DNA from: Spongorhabdus nitratireducens
GTDB lineage: Bacteria; Pseudomonadota; Gammaproteobacteria; Pseudomonadales; Endozoicomonadaceae
NCBI GenBank assembly: GCA_947387575.1
Contig: CANDOC010000007.1
Coordinates: 186,001 to 250,000 of the forward strand
Length of the DNA: 64,000 bases
Direction of reading: 5' to 3'
Both the position numbers and the translations under genes were made by a program. Positions 44,967-54,216 of this stretch are shown piece after piece. The number at the start of each line of letters is the position of its first letter. The first letter of the stretch is position 1. Under the pieces are notes generated by a model. It did not search any database and was not told the DNA's origin. It was given only the letters and a program-made list of their open reading frames with translations.

Positions 44967-45933
44967 TTGCCTGTTCGATAGCCAGCTGCCTGAAGCCCGG
45001 CATTTCTACTCCACTCTTTGGTACCAGACCAAGCTCTTTCTGTATCTTCTCAATGTCTTTATTTTCCTCTAACTCTTTGAGCATCCCTGGTAATTCCGGA
45101 AATACTTTTTCGTGATAGCCAAAGCTACCCTTGGTGTATTCATCAATTGCCTGATTTGCCGTCCACCCCTGAAATACCATGCGATAGGCCGCACACATAA
45201 ACCCGGTACGATCAGATCCGTGCAGGCAATGGATATAAATTTTCTTGCCAAGCTTCTGCTGTTTGTGAATTTCTCTCATCACATCAGCTACAAACGGCTT
45301 GGGCGTTTTTGTCGGAACCTTGAAGTGAGACCCGGCAAAGTCATCTCGCCCGACAACAGAAAAGTCCGAGTGAAAATGACGCAGGTTGATGACGTGGTAC
45401 CCTTCTTTTTCAAGCCGCTCCAGAACCGCTTTGTCCGGTTGGGCACAGCGGAACATTTTGTCATCCAGCTTGTATGAGTTAATCATGCCTGGCTGCGGAA
45501 AAGGCTGAGCCCACTCATTGGTTCTTTTGTCATTCGCCGTAATGGTATTGATCAACAGTGCAGCAAGTCCGGGCGCTTCCCTGCGAATCTGGGTATAAAG
45601 TTTCTGTGCCGCGTCCAGGTCAGGATTCTGCTTATCCATGGCACGGTCAAGTAACGCATACTGATCATGGGTCATTAGATCATTCAGCTTGCTGACTTGC
45701 CGGCTTTGAATCCATTTATCATCCGGCTCCACCATTTTGATGTGTTCGAGCAACTCTCGCTTGCGCTCCATGGAGAGCTGACCAGCCTGGATTTCAGATC
45801 GCTCTGCAGGTTGACGGCGCACCAGCCGGTTGAGCCACTTGCCCACCCGGGCAGCGGTGTCCTGAATCTTGCGTCCAAGGGATGTTATCGCAGCAGTCAG
45901 CGTCCGGGCTGAGGGGGGCAAACCCACGGGCAT
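44935..45933 (-). CDS. Tyrosine/dual-specificity protein phosphatase-like protein
   Basis: The 332-residue protein has a C-terminal cysteine phosphatase domain. The P-loop IHCLHGSDRTGF has Cys236 and Arg242 in the HCx5R(T/S) pattern, preceded by VINLRHFHSDFS and followed by AYRMVFQGWTANQAIDEY, as in eukaryote-like dual-specificity phosphatases. Residues 1-150 are helical and charged with no recognised domain. No signal peptide is seen. Such enzymes act in bacterial signalling or, in pathogens and symbionts, as secreted effectors; which applies here is unknown. AAAGGA lies 9 bases before the ATG. The 3' end overlaps the sRNA 2 terminator. Confidence 0.8.
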   Translation of the reverse strand: MPVGLPPSARTLTAAITSLGRKIQDTAARVGKWLNRLVRRQPAERSEIQAGQLSMERKRELLEHIKMVEPDDKWIQSRQVSKLNDLMTHDQYALLDRAMDKQNPDLDAAQKLYTQIRREAPGLAALLINTITANDKRTNEWAQPFPQPGMINSYKLDDKMFRCAQPDKAVLERLEKEGYHVINLRHFHSDFSVVGRDDFAGSHFKVPTKTPKPFVADVMREIHKQQKLGKKIYIHCLHGSDRTGFMCAAYRMVFQGWTANQAIDEYTKGSFGYHEKVFPELPGMLKELEENKDIEKIQKELGLVPKSGVEMPGFRQLAIEQAKKNPNIPGGE

Positions 45934-46381
45934 CTGTCTGAATCCTTTCAGTTTCTGTGCTTATTTGTTTAAGTCTAGCCAATCCAAAGTGACATCAGGA
46001 TCAACTTCGCACTCAAACATTGACCTGCGCCAATGACGCGTAGAATTTTCATGCTTACCAATTAGTAAAATCTTTAACTTTAGTTGAATACAAAAAGTTT
46101 CTGGTGTATTACTACGCGCGTAGACAAACCCCGCAATAATCACTAAGCGGGATTCGCTTTTATCTCGCCATCACAGTAAAAGCAGAAACGCAGTGTTCCT
46201 TGTACTCAGGCCTTACCTAGCCGACCACATGGTCTGTCGCATGCCTGAAACCACGGAGCCGACGCGGTACGACCTATACTGAAGCCTGTTATCAGCACCG
46301 TCGCCATCAGTCCGGCGATTCAGGTCGATACCCTCACAAATACAGACCAGAAGGACGGCCCACAAGGCCTGGAGCATTTAT
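45934..46381. other. Intergenic region upstream of aceE
   Basis: These 448 bp hold no gene. The part near the phosphatase is A/T-rich; the part before aceE is mixed and should contain the aceEF promoter and a leader of unknown length. A GGAG site at 46371-46374 serves aceE. No PdhR-type site was recognised. Confidence 0.5.
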
Positions 46382-49042
46382 ATGCAGCACGACATCGATC
46401 CTGTCGAAACTCAGGAGTGGCTCGATGCACTGAATTCAGTGCTGGAGCAGGAAGGCGAAGACCGCGCCCACTACCTGCTGACCCGTCTGGCCCAGACTGC
46501 TAACCAGAAGGGTACGCAGCTTCCGTACGCCATTACGACGCCGTACCGCAACACTATTCCGCCTGCCAAAGAAGCCAAGATGCCGGGCGACCTGTTCATG
46601 GAACGCCGTATCCGCTCCATCGTGCGCTGGAACGCACTGATGATGGTAATGCGCGCCAACAAGAATGACTCCGAGCTGGGTGGTCACATCTCCAGCTTCT
46701 CTTCCAGCGCGACCCTGTACGATATCGGTTACAACTACTTCTTCCGTGGCCCTCAGAACGGTCACGAAGGCGATCTGGTTTACTATCAGGGCCACACTGC
46801 TCCGGGTATCTACTCCCGTGCTTTCCTGGAAGGCCGTCTGAGCAAAGAACAGATGGATACATTCCGTCAGGAAGCGAACGGCGAAGGTCTGTCTTCCTAC
46901 CCGCACCCATGGCTGATGCCTGACTTCTGGCAGTTCCCGACCGTATCCATGGGTCTGGGCCCACTGCAGGCTATCTACCAGGCGCACTTCATGCGTTACC
47001 TCGAAAACCGCAACATGATCGAGGATCACAACCGTAAGGTCTGGGCATTCCTGGGTGACGGTGAGATGGATGAGCCGGAATCCCTAGGTGCGATCTCCCT
47101 GGCCGGTCGTGAAAAGCTGGATAACCTGATCTTCGTTGTTAACTGTAACCTGCAACGTCTGGACGGACCGGTACGTGGTAACGGCAAGATTATCCAGGAA
47201 CTGGAAGGCGTATTCCGCGGTGCTGGCTGGAACGTCATCAAGGTAGTCTGGGGTCGTCACTGGGATCCGCTGTTCGCTGAAGACAACAAAGGCAACCTGC
47301 AGCAGCTGATGGACGAGTGCGTCGACGGCGATTACCAGAACTGCAAGGCCAAGGGTGGCAAGTGGACCCGTGACAACTTCTTCGGTCGCGACCCTGAAAC
47401 CCTGAAGATGGTTGAGAACATGTCTGATGAAGACATCTATCACCTCAACCGTGGTGGTCACGACCCGTACAAGGTATACGCTGCCTACCACGCTGCCGTG
47501 AATACTACCGGCAAGCCGACTGTTATTCTGGCCAAGACCGTTAAGGGCTACTCTTTCGGTGAAAGTGCCGAAGCCGCCAACGTCAGCCACCAGGTCAAGA
47601 AGCTGAGCATGAAGGACCTGAAAGCCTTCCGTGACCGCTTCAGCATTCCGGTTAAAGATGAAGACCTGGAAGACCTGCCATACTACAAGCCGGACTCCGA
47701 CAGCCCGGAAATGGTTTACATGCGCAAGCGTCGTGAAAAGCTGGGTGGCTTCATCCCGCAGCGTCGTCCGCAGACCTCTGTTGAGCTGAAGACTCCGGAA
47801 CTGAGTGCTTTTGACGCTGTGACCAAAGGCAGCGGCGAGCGCAAGATTTCCACCACCATGGCGTTTGTCCGTGTCCTGAACGCGCTGGTTCGCGACAAGC
47901 AGCTGGGCAAGCACATCGTACCGATCGTACCGGACGAAGCCCGTACCTTTGGTATGGAAGGCATGTTCCGTCAGCTGGGCATCTACTCTGCCGAAGGTCA
48001 GAAGTACGAGCCGCAGGATGCTGATCAGGTCATGTTCTACAAGGAATCCAAGGCTGGCCAGATTCTGGAAGAAGGTATCAACGAAGCCGGTGCACACGCT
48101 GCATGGGTTGCTGCTGCAAGCTCCTACAGCAACCACGACATGCCGATGATTCCGTTCTACACCTTCTACTCCATGTTCGGTTTCCAGCGTACCGGCGACC
48201 TGGCCTGGGCATCCGGTGACCTGCAGGCACGCGGTTTCATGATCGGTGCAACTGCCGGCCGTACCACCCTGAACGGTGAAGGTCTGCAGCACCAGGACGG
48301 TCACAGCCACGTACTGTCTTCCACCATTCCGAACTGCGTCAGCTACGATCCGGCTTACGGCTATGAACTGGCTGTGATCATTCAGGACGGTCTGCGCCGC
48401 ATGGTTCAGGACCAGGAAAGCGTGTTCTACTACATCACCACCATGAACGAAAACTACGTTCAGCCTGCCATGCCGGAAGGTGATGAAGTGAAGGAAGGCA
48501 TCATCCGAGGTCTGTACTGCCTGGATGAAAACTCCCGCGACAAGGGCCCGAAAGTCCAGCTGATCGGTGGCGGCACCATCCTGCAGGAAGTCATTGCTGC
48601 ATCCGAAATCCTGCGCAAGGACTACGGCGTTGAATCCGATATCTGGAGCGCCACCAGCATGAACGAACTGCGTCGTGACGGTCTGGCCGCACGTCGTCAC
48701 AACATGCTGCATCCTGAAGCTGACAAGCAGACTTCCTGGGTTGAACAGTGCCTGGCCGGTCGCAAAGGCCCTGTTGTCGCAGCTACCGACTACATGAAGC
48801 TGTACGCTGACCAGATCCGTGACTTCGTACCGGGTACTTACGTGACTCTGGGTACCGACGGTTTCGGTCGCTCCGACACCCGTGCTGCACTGCGTGAATT
48901 CTTCGAAGTGGATCGCAACTTCATCGTTATCGCTGCCCTGAACGCGCTGGTTAAGGATGGCGAAATCGAGCCTAAGGTTGTTGCTGAAGCACTGAAAGCT
49001 CAGGGCATCAACCCTGAAAAAGCTGACCCGATGTACTGCTAA
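46382..49042 (+). CDS. aceE: Pyruvate dehydrogenase E1 component (homodimeric type)
   Basis: The 886-residue E1 of the pyruvate dehydrogenase complex decarboxylates pyruvate and acetylates the lipoyl groups of AceF. Matches extend along the whole E. coli AceE. The ThDP motif is WAFLGDGEMDEPESLGAISL followed by FVVNCNLQRLDGPVRGNGK. SSYSNHDMPMIPFYTFYSMF and GRTTLNGEGLQHQDGHSH belong to the pyrimidine domain. aceF follows after 26 bp. Codon use is strongly biased, indicating high expression. No lpd or pdhR is adjacent. Confidence 0.98.
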   Translation: MQHDIDPVETQEWLDALNSVLEQEGEDRAHYLLTRLAQTANQKGTQLPYAITTPYRNTIPPAKEAKMPGDLFMERRIRSIVRWNALMMVMRANKNDSELGGHISSFSSSATLYDIGYNYFFRGPQNGHEGDLVYYQGHTAPGIYSRAFLEGRLSKEQMDTFRQEANGEGLSSYPHPWLMPDFWQFPTVSMGLGPLQAIYQAHFMRYLENRNMIEDHNRKVWAFLGDGEMDEPESLGAISLAGREKLDNLIFVVNCNLQRLDGPVRGNGKIIQELEGVFRGAGWNVIKVVWGRHWDPLFAEDNKGNLQQLMDECVDGDYQNCKAKGGKWTRDNFFGRDPETLKMVENMSDEDIYHLNRGGHDPYKVYAAYHAAVNTTGKPTVILAKTVKGYSFGESAEAANVSHQVKKLSMKDLKAFRDRFSIPVKDEDLEDLPYYKPDSDSPEMVYMRKRREKLGGFIPQRRPQTSVELKTPELSAFDAVTKGSGERKISTTMAFVRVLNALVRDKQLGKHIVPIVPDEARTFGMEGMFRQLGIYSAEGQKYEPQDADQVMFYKESKAGQILEEGINEAGAHAAWVAAASSYSNHDMPMIPFYTFYSMFGFQRTGDLAWASGDLQARGFMIGATAGRTTLNGEGLQHQDGHSHVLSSTIPNCVSYDPAYGYELAVIIQDGLRRMVQDQESVFYYITTMNENYVQPAMPEGDEVKEGIIRGLYCLDENSRDKGPKVQLIGGGTILQEVIAASEILRKDYGVESDIWSATSMNELRRDGLAARRHNMLHPEADKQTSWVEQCLAGRKGPVVAATDYMKLYADQIRDFVPGTYVTLGTDGFGRSDTRAALREFFEVDRNFIVIAALNALVKDGEIEPKVVAEALKAQGINPEKADPMYC

Positions 49043-49068
49043 TTACTGCTGATAGACGAGGAATATTC

Positions 49069-50700
49069 ATGACCGAGGAAATCATCAAGATCCCGGATAT
49101 TGGCAGTGACAGCGCCGAGGTGATCGAAGTTTGCGCCAATGTCGGCGACAAGGTTGACTCTGAAGACTCCCTGATTGTGCTGGAGTCCGACAAGGCTTCC
49201 ATGGAAGTGCCTGTATCCGCTTCCGGTACCATTGTCGAGATTCTGGTAAAGGTTGGAGACAGTGTCTCCGAAGGCATGCCGATGGTGAAAGTAGCAGTGG
49301 AAGGCGCCGCCTCCGCTGCAGCTGAAGAAGCACCTGCGGAAGAGCCTGCTGCCGCGCCTGTCGAGGCGCCTGCAGAACCGGAAGCACCGGCACCCCAGGC
49401 TGCTGCCGCAGTACAGAATCAGGAAATTACCGTTCCTGATATCGGTGCCGAGAATGTTCCGGTTATCGAAATCTGCGTCAAGCCGGGCGATCGCGTTGAG
49501 AAAGAAATGCCGATCGTGGTACTGGAATCCGACAAGGCGACCATGGAAATTCCGTCGCCGGAATCCGGTGTTGTGACCGAAATTTGCGTGTCCGAAGGCC
49601 AGCAGATGAACCAGGGTGATCTGGTTCTGCGCATGGACGTTGAAGGTGCCGCCCCGGCTGCACCTGCAGCTCCGAAAGCCGAAGCGCCAAAAGCAGCAGC
49701 TCAGGCACCGGCCAAGCCTGCACCTGCTCCGGCAAAACCGGCTGCAGCAGCACCGGCGGCCAGCCATGAGCAGCCACGTGACAAGAACCGTCGCCTGCAT
49801 GCCGGCCCGGCTGTACGCCGCCTGGCTCGCGAATTCGGTGTTGATCTGGCACTGGTCAAGGCAACCGGTCCACGCGGCCGTGTTGTGAAAGAAGACATTC
49901 AGAACTTCGTGAAGCAGAAGCTGAATGAGCCTGCTCCAGCAGCTGCTGCTGTTGCCGGCACCGGTATTCCGGCTGTGCCTGCAGTCGACTTCAGCAAGTT
50001 CGGTCCGGTTCGTGAAGAACCGCTGAACCGTCTGCGCAAGGTTGCTGCAACCAACTTCCAGCGCAGCTGGCTGAACGTACCGCACGTAACCCAGTTTGAT
50101 GAAGCCGACATCTCCGAGATGGAAGCTTTCCGCAAGGCCAGCAAGAAAGAAGCTGAACTGCGCGGCACCAAGCTGACTCCGATGCCGTTCATGGTTAAAG
50201 CCTGTGCGGTTGCCCTGCGGGAAATGCCACAGTTCTGTGCGTCTCTGAGTGCTGATGGCGAGTCCATGATCTACAAGGACTACGTCAATATCGGTATGGC
50301 AGTTGATACGCCGGACGGCCTGCTGGTTCCGGTCATCAAGGATGCTGACAAGAAGGGTCTGTGGGAACTGTCCGAAGAGATTCTGGAACTGGCCGCCAAG
50401 GCACGTGATAAAAAGCTGAAGCCGGCAGAAATGCAGGGTGGCTGCTTCACTATTTCCAGCCTGGGCTCCATCGGTGGTACCGCATTCACTCCGATCGTGA
50501 ATGCACCGGAAGTTGCCATTTTGGGTATTTCCAAGGCGCAGATGAAGCCGGTATGGAATGGTCAGGACTTTGATCCGCGTCTGATGCTGCCGCTGTCACT
50601 GTCTTACGACCACCGTGCAATCAACGGTGCTGACGCAGCGCGCTTCACCGGACTGGTAAGCCACCTGCTGAGCGATATCCGTCGCCTGTTGTTCTTCTGA
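49069..50700 (+). CDS. aceF: Pyruvate dehydrogenase E2, dihydrolipoamide acetyltransferase
   Basis: The protein has 543 residues. Two lipoyl domains are present, with modified lysines in LESDKASMEVP and LESDKATMEIP. Each is followed by an Ala/Pro-rich flexible linker. A peripheral-subunit-binding domain (HAGPAVRRLAREFGVDLALV) follows, and the C-terminal catalytic domain has FTISSLGSIGGTAFTPIVN and the active site LSLSYDHRAINGADAARF. E. coli has three lipoyl domains; two are common in other gammaproteobacteria. It forms an operon with aceE; E3 must be encoded elsewhere. Confidence 0.97.
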   Translation: MTEEIIKIPDIGSDSAEVIEVCANVGDKVDSEDSLIVLESDKASMEVPVSASGTIVEILVKVGDSVSEGMPMVKVAVEGAASAAAEEAPAEEPAAAPVEAPAEPEAPAPQAAAAVQNQEITVPDIGAENVPVIEICVKPGDRVEKEMPIVVLESDKATMEIPSPESGVVTEICVSEGQQMNQGDLVLRMDVEGAAPAAPAAPKAEAPKAAAQAPAKPAPAPAKPAAAAPAASHEQPRDKNRRLHAGPAVRRLAREFGVDLALVKATGPRGRVVKEDIQNFVKQKLNEPAPAAAAVAGTGIPAVPAVDFSKFGPVREEPLNRLRKVAATNFQRSWLNVPHVTQFDEADISEMEAFRKASKKEAELRGTKLTPMPFMVKACAVALREMPQFCASLSADGESMIYKDYVNIGMAVDTPDGLLVPVIKDADKKGLWELSEEILELAAKARDKKLKPAEMQGGCFTISSLGSIGGTAFTPIVNAPEVAILGISKAQMKPVWNGQDFDPRLMLPLSLSYDHRAINGADAARFTGLVSHLLSDIRRLLFF

Positions 50701-50705
50701 TATAC

Positions 50706-50791
50706 CCGTCAGCCAAATACGGCTGACGGTTTGTAAACTATTGAATCCCTCTCAAAGCCCGGTATCGGTTCGCTGATATCGGGCTTTTTTT
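50706..50791 (+). terminator. Tandem hairpin terminators after aceF
   Basis: CCGTCAGCC/GGCTGACGG (50706-50729) is followed by AAAGCCC...GGGCTTTTTTT (50754-50791), whose stem is lengthened by TATC/GATA pairing. The second has a strong T-run and also stands at the end of the convergent LysR gene. Confidence 0.85.
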
Positions 50792-50797
50792 ATCGCT

Positions 50798-51643
50798 TTA
50801 TTCTGTTCCTGTTTCAGTATTGTTCAACTGGCTCAATACCTGCTGCAGTAAAGGATTGGCTGTGCGATTGCTGGACCAGGCCAACCCCACCTGACGGTAG
50901 TCAGACGGACCATCAAACGGCCGGGTTACCAGCTCAGGCCATTCTGCCGCCATACCCTCAGGTAAAAACGAAACTCCGACCTGAGCCAGCAGCAGCATTG
51001 CTACCTGATTTTTAGTTGCAGCACTGGCAACAACATTGGTTTTGAAACCCTGCTGTCCGACCAGTCCCAATGTACGCTGATGCGCTTCACAGGGCGGGCA
51101 TATAATAAATGGTTGGTTATCCAGGTCAGCGGGAACAATCGTTTCCTGCTCTGCCAGCAAGTGATCCCGATGCAGACAGAACACATACTTCTCCCGCCAG
51201 ACAGGAAGAAAAAGTTCATCATCGTCTTTCATAACATCCAGCAACAGCCGTACATCACACGCTTCTTCATGACGGACAATTTTCAGATGTTCATGGGGCA
51301 GGATGGTTTTTATTTCAGCCAGCAATTCGGCCACATGCCGGTGAGGCAACTCCGGCATCATACCGATCGTCAGAGTGCCAGTATGCTGGGTCTGTTTGAA
51401 CAATTTGGGAATACTATCCAGTTCCCCCACCATCCGGTTGGCCATCGGATACAGCTGGTCAGCTTCCGGTGTCGGGATCACGCCCCGCTTGCTACGGTTA
51501 AACAGCAAGCAGTCGAGTTCATCTTCAAGCTGACGAATCGCATTTGACAGTGCAGGCTGGGATACACAGCAGCGCTCCGCTGCACGGGAAATATTCTGCT
51601 CTTCATAGACTGCCACAAACTGCTTCAGCAACCTGATATCCAA
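50798..51643 (-). CDS. LysR-family transcriptional regulator
   Basis: The 281-residue regulator has an N-terminal helix-turn-helix (MDIRLLKQFVAVYEEQNISR, AAERCCVSQPALSNAIRQLE) and an effector-binding domain (TGTLTIGMMPELPHRHVAEL, FIICPPCEAH, GVSFLPEGMA). The inducer is unknown. It is divergent from the SDR gene, and a T-N11-A palindrome lies between them, so it probably regulates itself and the SDR. The domain is slightly shorter than the usual ~300 residues, but nothing appears broken. Confidence 0.92.
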   Translation of the reverse strand: MDIRLLKQFVAVYEEQNISRAAERCCVSQPALSNAIRQLEDELDCLLFNRSKRGVIPTPEADQLYPMANRMVGELDSIPKLFKQTQHTGTLTIGMMPELPHRHVAELLAEIKTILPHEHLKIVRHEEACDVRLLLDVMKDDDELFLPVWREKYVFCLHRDHLLAEQETIVPADLDNQPFIICPPCEAHQRTLGLVGQQGFKTNVVASAATKNQVAMLLLAQVGVSFLPEGMAAEWPELVTRPFDGPSDYRQVGLAWSSNRTANPLLQQVLSQLNNTETGTE

Positions 51644-51658
51644 TGCCTGCTCCTGGAC

Positions 51659-51673
51659 ATAACCTGAGGTTAT
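51659..51673. promoter_or_regulatory. LysR-type T-N11-A operator between the lysR and SDR genes
   Basis: ATAACC-TGA-GGTTAT is an exact 6-3-6 palindrome containing a T-N11-A core (T51660, A51672). It lies 16 bp before the LysR start and about 150 bp before the SDR start. Confidence 0.7.
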
Positions 51674-51819
51674 GACTGATCAAATTAAAAGGTATTTCAT
51701 TAAAAACCTTGTTAGCCCTACATTATGCGGCATCAAAACGAAGTGCCCGGCCGTAACCCGCGACCCGGAGCTACCGCCCTTGAAAGCAGGGGCGCACAAG
51801 TTTACAGGAGAGAAATAGC

Positions 51820-52542
51820 ATGACCAAACCTCTGGTAGTTGTAACAGGTGCAAGTTCCGGTATCGGTGAAGCCATCGCTCGTCAGTTCAGCGAGCAGGGC
51901 CACGCGCTGTTGCTGCTGGCTCGTCGTATCGAGCGTCTGGAAGCACTGGATCTGCCGAATGCCATGTGCCGCAAGGTTGACGTGACTGACCGTGAAGCTG
52001 TTGCAGCAGCCATCAAGGAAGCTGAAGCCCAGTACGGCCCGACCGACTGCCTGGTTAACAACGCCGGCGTAATGCTGCTGGGCTTTGCTCACGACCAGGA
52101 TCCGTCCGAGTGGGACAAGATGATCGACGTTAACATCAAGGGCGTGCTGAACGGTGTTCACGCTGTTGTTGGCGCCATGAAAGAGCGCAAGGGCGGCACC
52201 ATCATCAACCTGAGTTCTGTTGCCGGTATCAAGGGCTTCCCGAACCACATGGCTTACTGTGGCACCAAATTTGCCGTTCACGGTCTGACCGAAACCCTGC
52301 GCGAAGAAGTTGCTGACGACAGCGTACGTGTGATCACTATCGCTCCGGGTGCAGTACAGACCGAACTGCTGGGTCACACTACTTCTGAAGATATCAAGGC
52401 AGGCTACGAAAGTTGGAAAGACAGCATGGGTGGTGTAATCGTTCCTCAGGATATCGCCAGCTGCGTATCTTTCGCTTATAACCAGCCACAGAACGTGTGT
52501 GTGCGTGAGATTGTTGTGACTGCTACCCGTCAGCAGCCATAA
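51820..52542 (+). CDS. Short-chain dehydrogenase/reductase (classical SDR)
   Basis: The 240-residue oxidoreductase has the cofactor motif VVTGASSGIGEAIA, LARRIERLE (Arg pair after strand 2 suggesting NADP(H)), NNAG in CLVNNAGVMLLG, catalytic Ser in INLSSVAGIKG, YxxxK in MAYCGTKFAVHG and IAPGAVQTELLG. It resembles the YdfG/serine-dehydrogenase-like SDR group; the substrate is unknown. An AGGAGAG site precedes the ATG. Codon usage is as biased as in glycolytic genes, which is notable for an SDR and implies high expression under LysR control. A strong terminator follows. Confidence 0.88.
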   Translation: MTKPLVVVTGASSGIGEAIARQFSEQGHALLLLARRIERLEALDLPNAMCRKVDVTDREAVAAAIKEAEAQYGPTDCLVNNAGVMLLGFAHDQDPSEWDKMIDVNIKGVLNGVHAVVGAMKERKGGTIINLSSVAGIKGFPNHMAYCGTKFAVHGLTETLREEVADDSVRVITIAPGAVQTELLGHTTSEDIKAGYESWKDSMGGVIVPQDIASCVSFAYNQPQNVCVREIVVTATRQQP

Positions 52543-52577
52543 AAGAATCGAAGAAAACTAGTTTCTTCGTGTGTGTG

Positions 52578-52607
52578 AAAAAGGACCGGTTCGCCGGTCC
52601 TTTTTTT
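52578..52607 (+). terminator. Rho-independent terminator after the SDR gene
   Basis: AAAGGACCGG pairs with CCGGTCCTTT around a TTCG tetraloop and is followed by a T-run. It may also end the convergent SCO gene. Confidence 0.9.
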
Positions 52608-52630
52608 ATGGGGAAAAGCTGAATCAAAAA

Positions 52631-53278
52631 TTAATCAAAGTTTCTATCGAGTGTTTTCATCACATTCAACATTTTGGCCGCATCCAGAGGCGGACGAATA
52701 AAGCCGTGGTAATCACCCTTCGGGTTCACAACAAAAATATTGGCACTGTGATCAACCAGATAGAACTCATCTGACTGCTGCGCAACCGGACTGAAAGGTA
52801 CATTCAGCTGGCGGGCAAAGTTATACAGATACTTCATTTCCCCGGTCAGACCTACAAACTCCGGGTTAAAGTAAGGCATATACTGGCCCATTTGCTCGAC
52901 AGTATCCCGCTGCGGATCAACCGTCACCATATAAACTTTGATCTTCTCTGCCAGCTCGGGATCTTTCTCAGCCAGCAGTTTGTGGAACTGATTCATTTTG
53001 GTGAGGGATACCGGGCAGATATCCGGGCAGAAGGTATAACCGAAATACAGCAGAGACCATTTGCCATTGAAGTCATTCTGGTCAAACTCTTCGCCGGTAT
53101 GCTTCAGCAACTTGCCGGTTTCAAAAGAGCGCGCCGCATCAAATACGACAGTACCTGACTGCCTTAACTGCTCGGTACTCATGGGCGGCTTATAAATAGT
53201 GCGGTAAAAGGTCAGCCCCACTACCAATGCAATTATGCCAACCAGAGCAAAAACCGTTAGCTGGACTGACTTTTTCAT
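52631..53278 (-). CDS. SCO1/SenC family copper chaperone for cytochrome c oxidase
   Basis: The 215-residue protein has an N-terminal membrane anchor (LTVFALVGIIALVVGLTFY) and a periplasmic thioredoxin-like domain. Copper ligands are Cys84 and Cys88 in YTFCPDICPVSL and the His in VDHSANIFVV. It delivers copper to the CuA site of subunit II. It is the last gene of the cox block, 50 bp after ctaB. Confidence 0.94.
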   Translation of the reverse strand: MKKSVQLTVFALVGIIALVVGLTFYRTIYKPPMSTEQLRQSGTVVFDAARSFETGKLLKHTGEEFDQNDFNGKWSLLYFGYTFCPDICPVSLTKMNQFHKLLAEKDPELAEKIKVYMVTVDPQRDTVEQMGQYMPYFNPEFVGLTGEMKYLYNFARQLNVPFSPVAQQSDEFYLVDHSANIFVVNPKGDYHGFIRPPLDAAKMLNVMKTLDRNFD

Positions 53279-53328
53279 TTCCTACCTCATTTTATAAATC
53301 TTTATATCGGTTTATCCGGGACATCGTA

Positions 53329-54216
53329 TTAAAGCATGTAGTGATCTACCAGCAGCAAGACAAATAACAGCATTAAGTAAGTGATAGAAAACTTGAACAT
53401 CTTGATTGCAGCATGTGGCCGGGATTTCCTTAGCAGAGCAATCGACCAGTACAAAAAGCGCCCCCCCAGAATCATGGCGCCCACCAGATAAACAATCCCG
53501 CTCATTCCGGTTACAAAGGGTAGGGCACTGACGGCCAGCAGCACCAGGGTATAAAGCAGACTGTGCAGCGCAGCATAACTTTCACCATGGGTTACAGGCA
53601 GCATGGGGATATCCGCCTTGGCATATTCTTCTTTACGGTGAATGGCCAGCGCCCAGAAATGAGGCGGCGTCCAGGCAAAAATAATCAGTACCAGCAGCAG
53701 GGCATCCGGTTCGAAATGTCCGGTAACGGCAGTCCAGCCCAGCAGGGGAGGGGCGGCACCGGCCAGACCGCCAATTACAATATTCTGCGGTGTGGCTCGC
53801 TTCAGCACACCGGTGTAGATCACCGCATACCCAACCAGCGAAGCCAGTGTCAGCCAAGCCGTTAATGCATTAACCATTACCAGCAAGATAGCCATCCCGG
53901 ATACTCCGAGTGCCAGCGAAAACAGCAGTGCACTCCGGGAATCAACCCGCCCGGTAGCTACCGGACGGTTGCGGGTGCGCGCCATAATCTGATCTATCCG
54001 GCTATCCACCACATGGTTGATAACTGCAGCCGAGCCAGCGCATAAGGCAATTCCCAGGTTGCCAAAGATAAGAGCACTTAACGGCACCCAGGTTGCTGTC
54101 GCCAGACACATACCTATGATCGCCGTCAGGATCATCAGTGCCACAACACGGGGCTTGCACAGTTCGAGATAATCGCGCCATCCTGCACGCAGTGTCAGTG
54201 TATTTTCCTGTGACAT
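53329..54216 (-). CDS. ctaB: Protoheme IX farnesyltransferase (heme O synthase)
   Basis: The 295-residue integral membrane prenyltransferase of the UbiA family has the Asp-rich motif NHVVDSRIDQIMARTRNRPV, the second motif YAKADIPMLPVTHG, and about eight to nine helices. It makes heme O, the precursor of the heme A used by the oxidase. I chose the ATG at 54216, with GGAGG eight bases upstream and a one-base overlap with the ctaA stop (TAATG). An upstream in-frame ATG lies inside ctaA. Confidence 0.96.
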   Translation of the reverse strand: MSQENTLTLRAGWRDYLELCKPRVVALMILTAIIGMCLATATWVPLSALIFGNLGIALCAGSAAVINHVVDSRIDQIMARTRNRPVATGRVDSRSALLFSLALGVSGMAILLVMVNALTAWLTLASLVGYAVIYTGVLKRATPQNIVIGGLAGAAPPLLGWTAVTGHFEPDALLLVLIIFAWTPPHFWALAIHRKEEYAKADIPMLPVTHGESYAALHSLLYTLVLLAVSALPFVTGMSGIVYLVGAMILGGRFLYWSIALLRKSRPHAAIKMFKFSITYLMLLFVLLLVDHYML

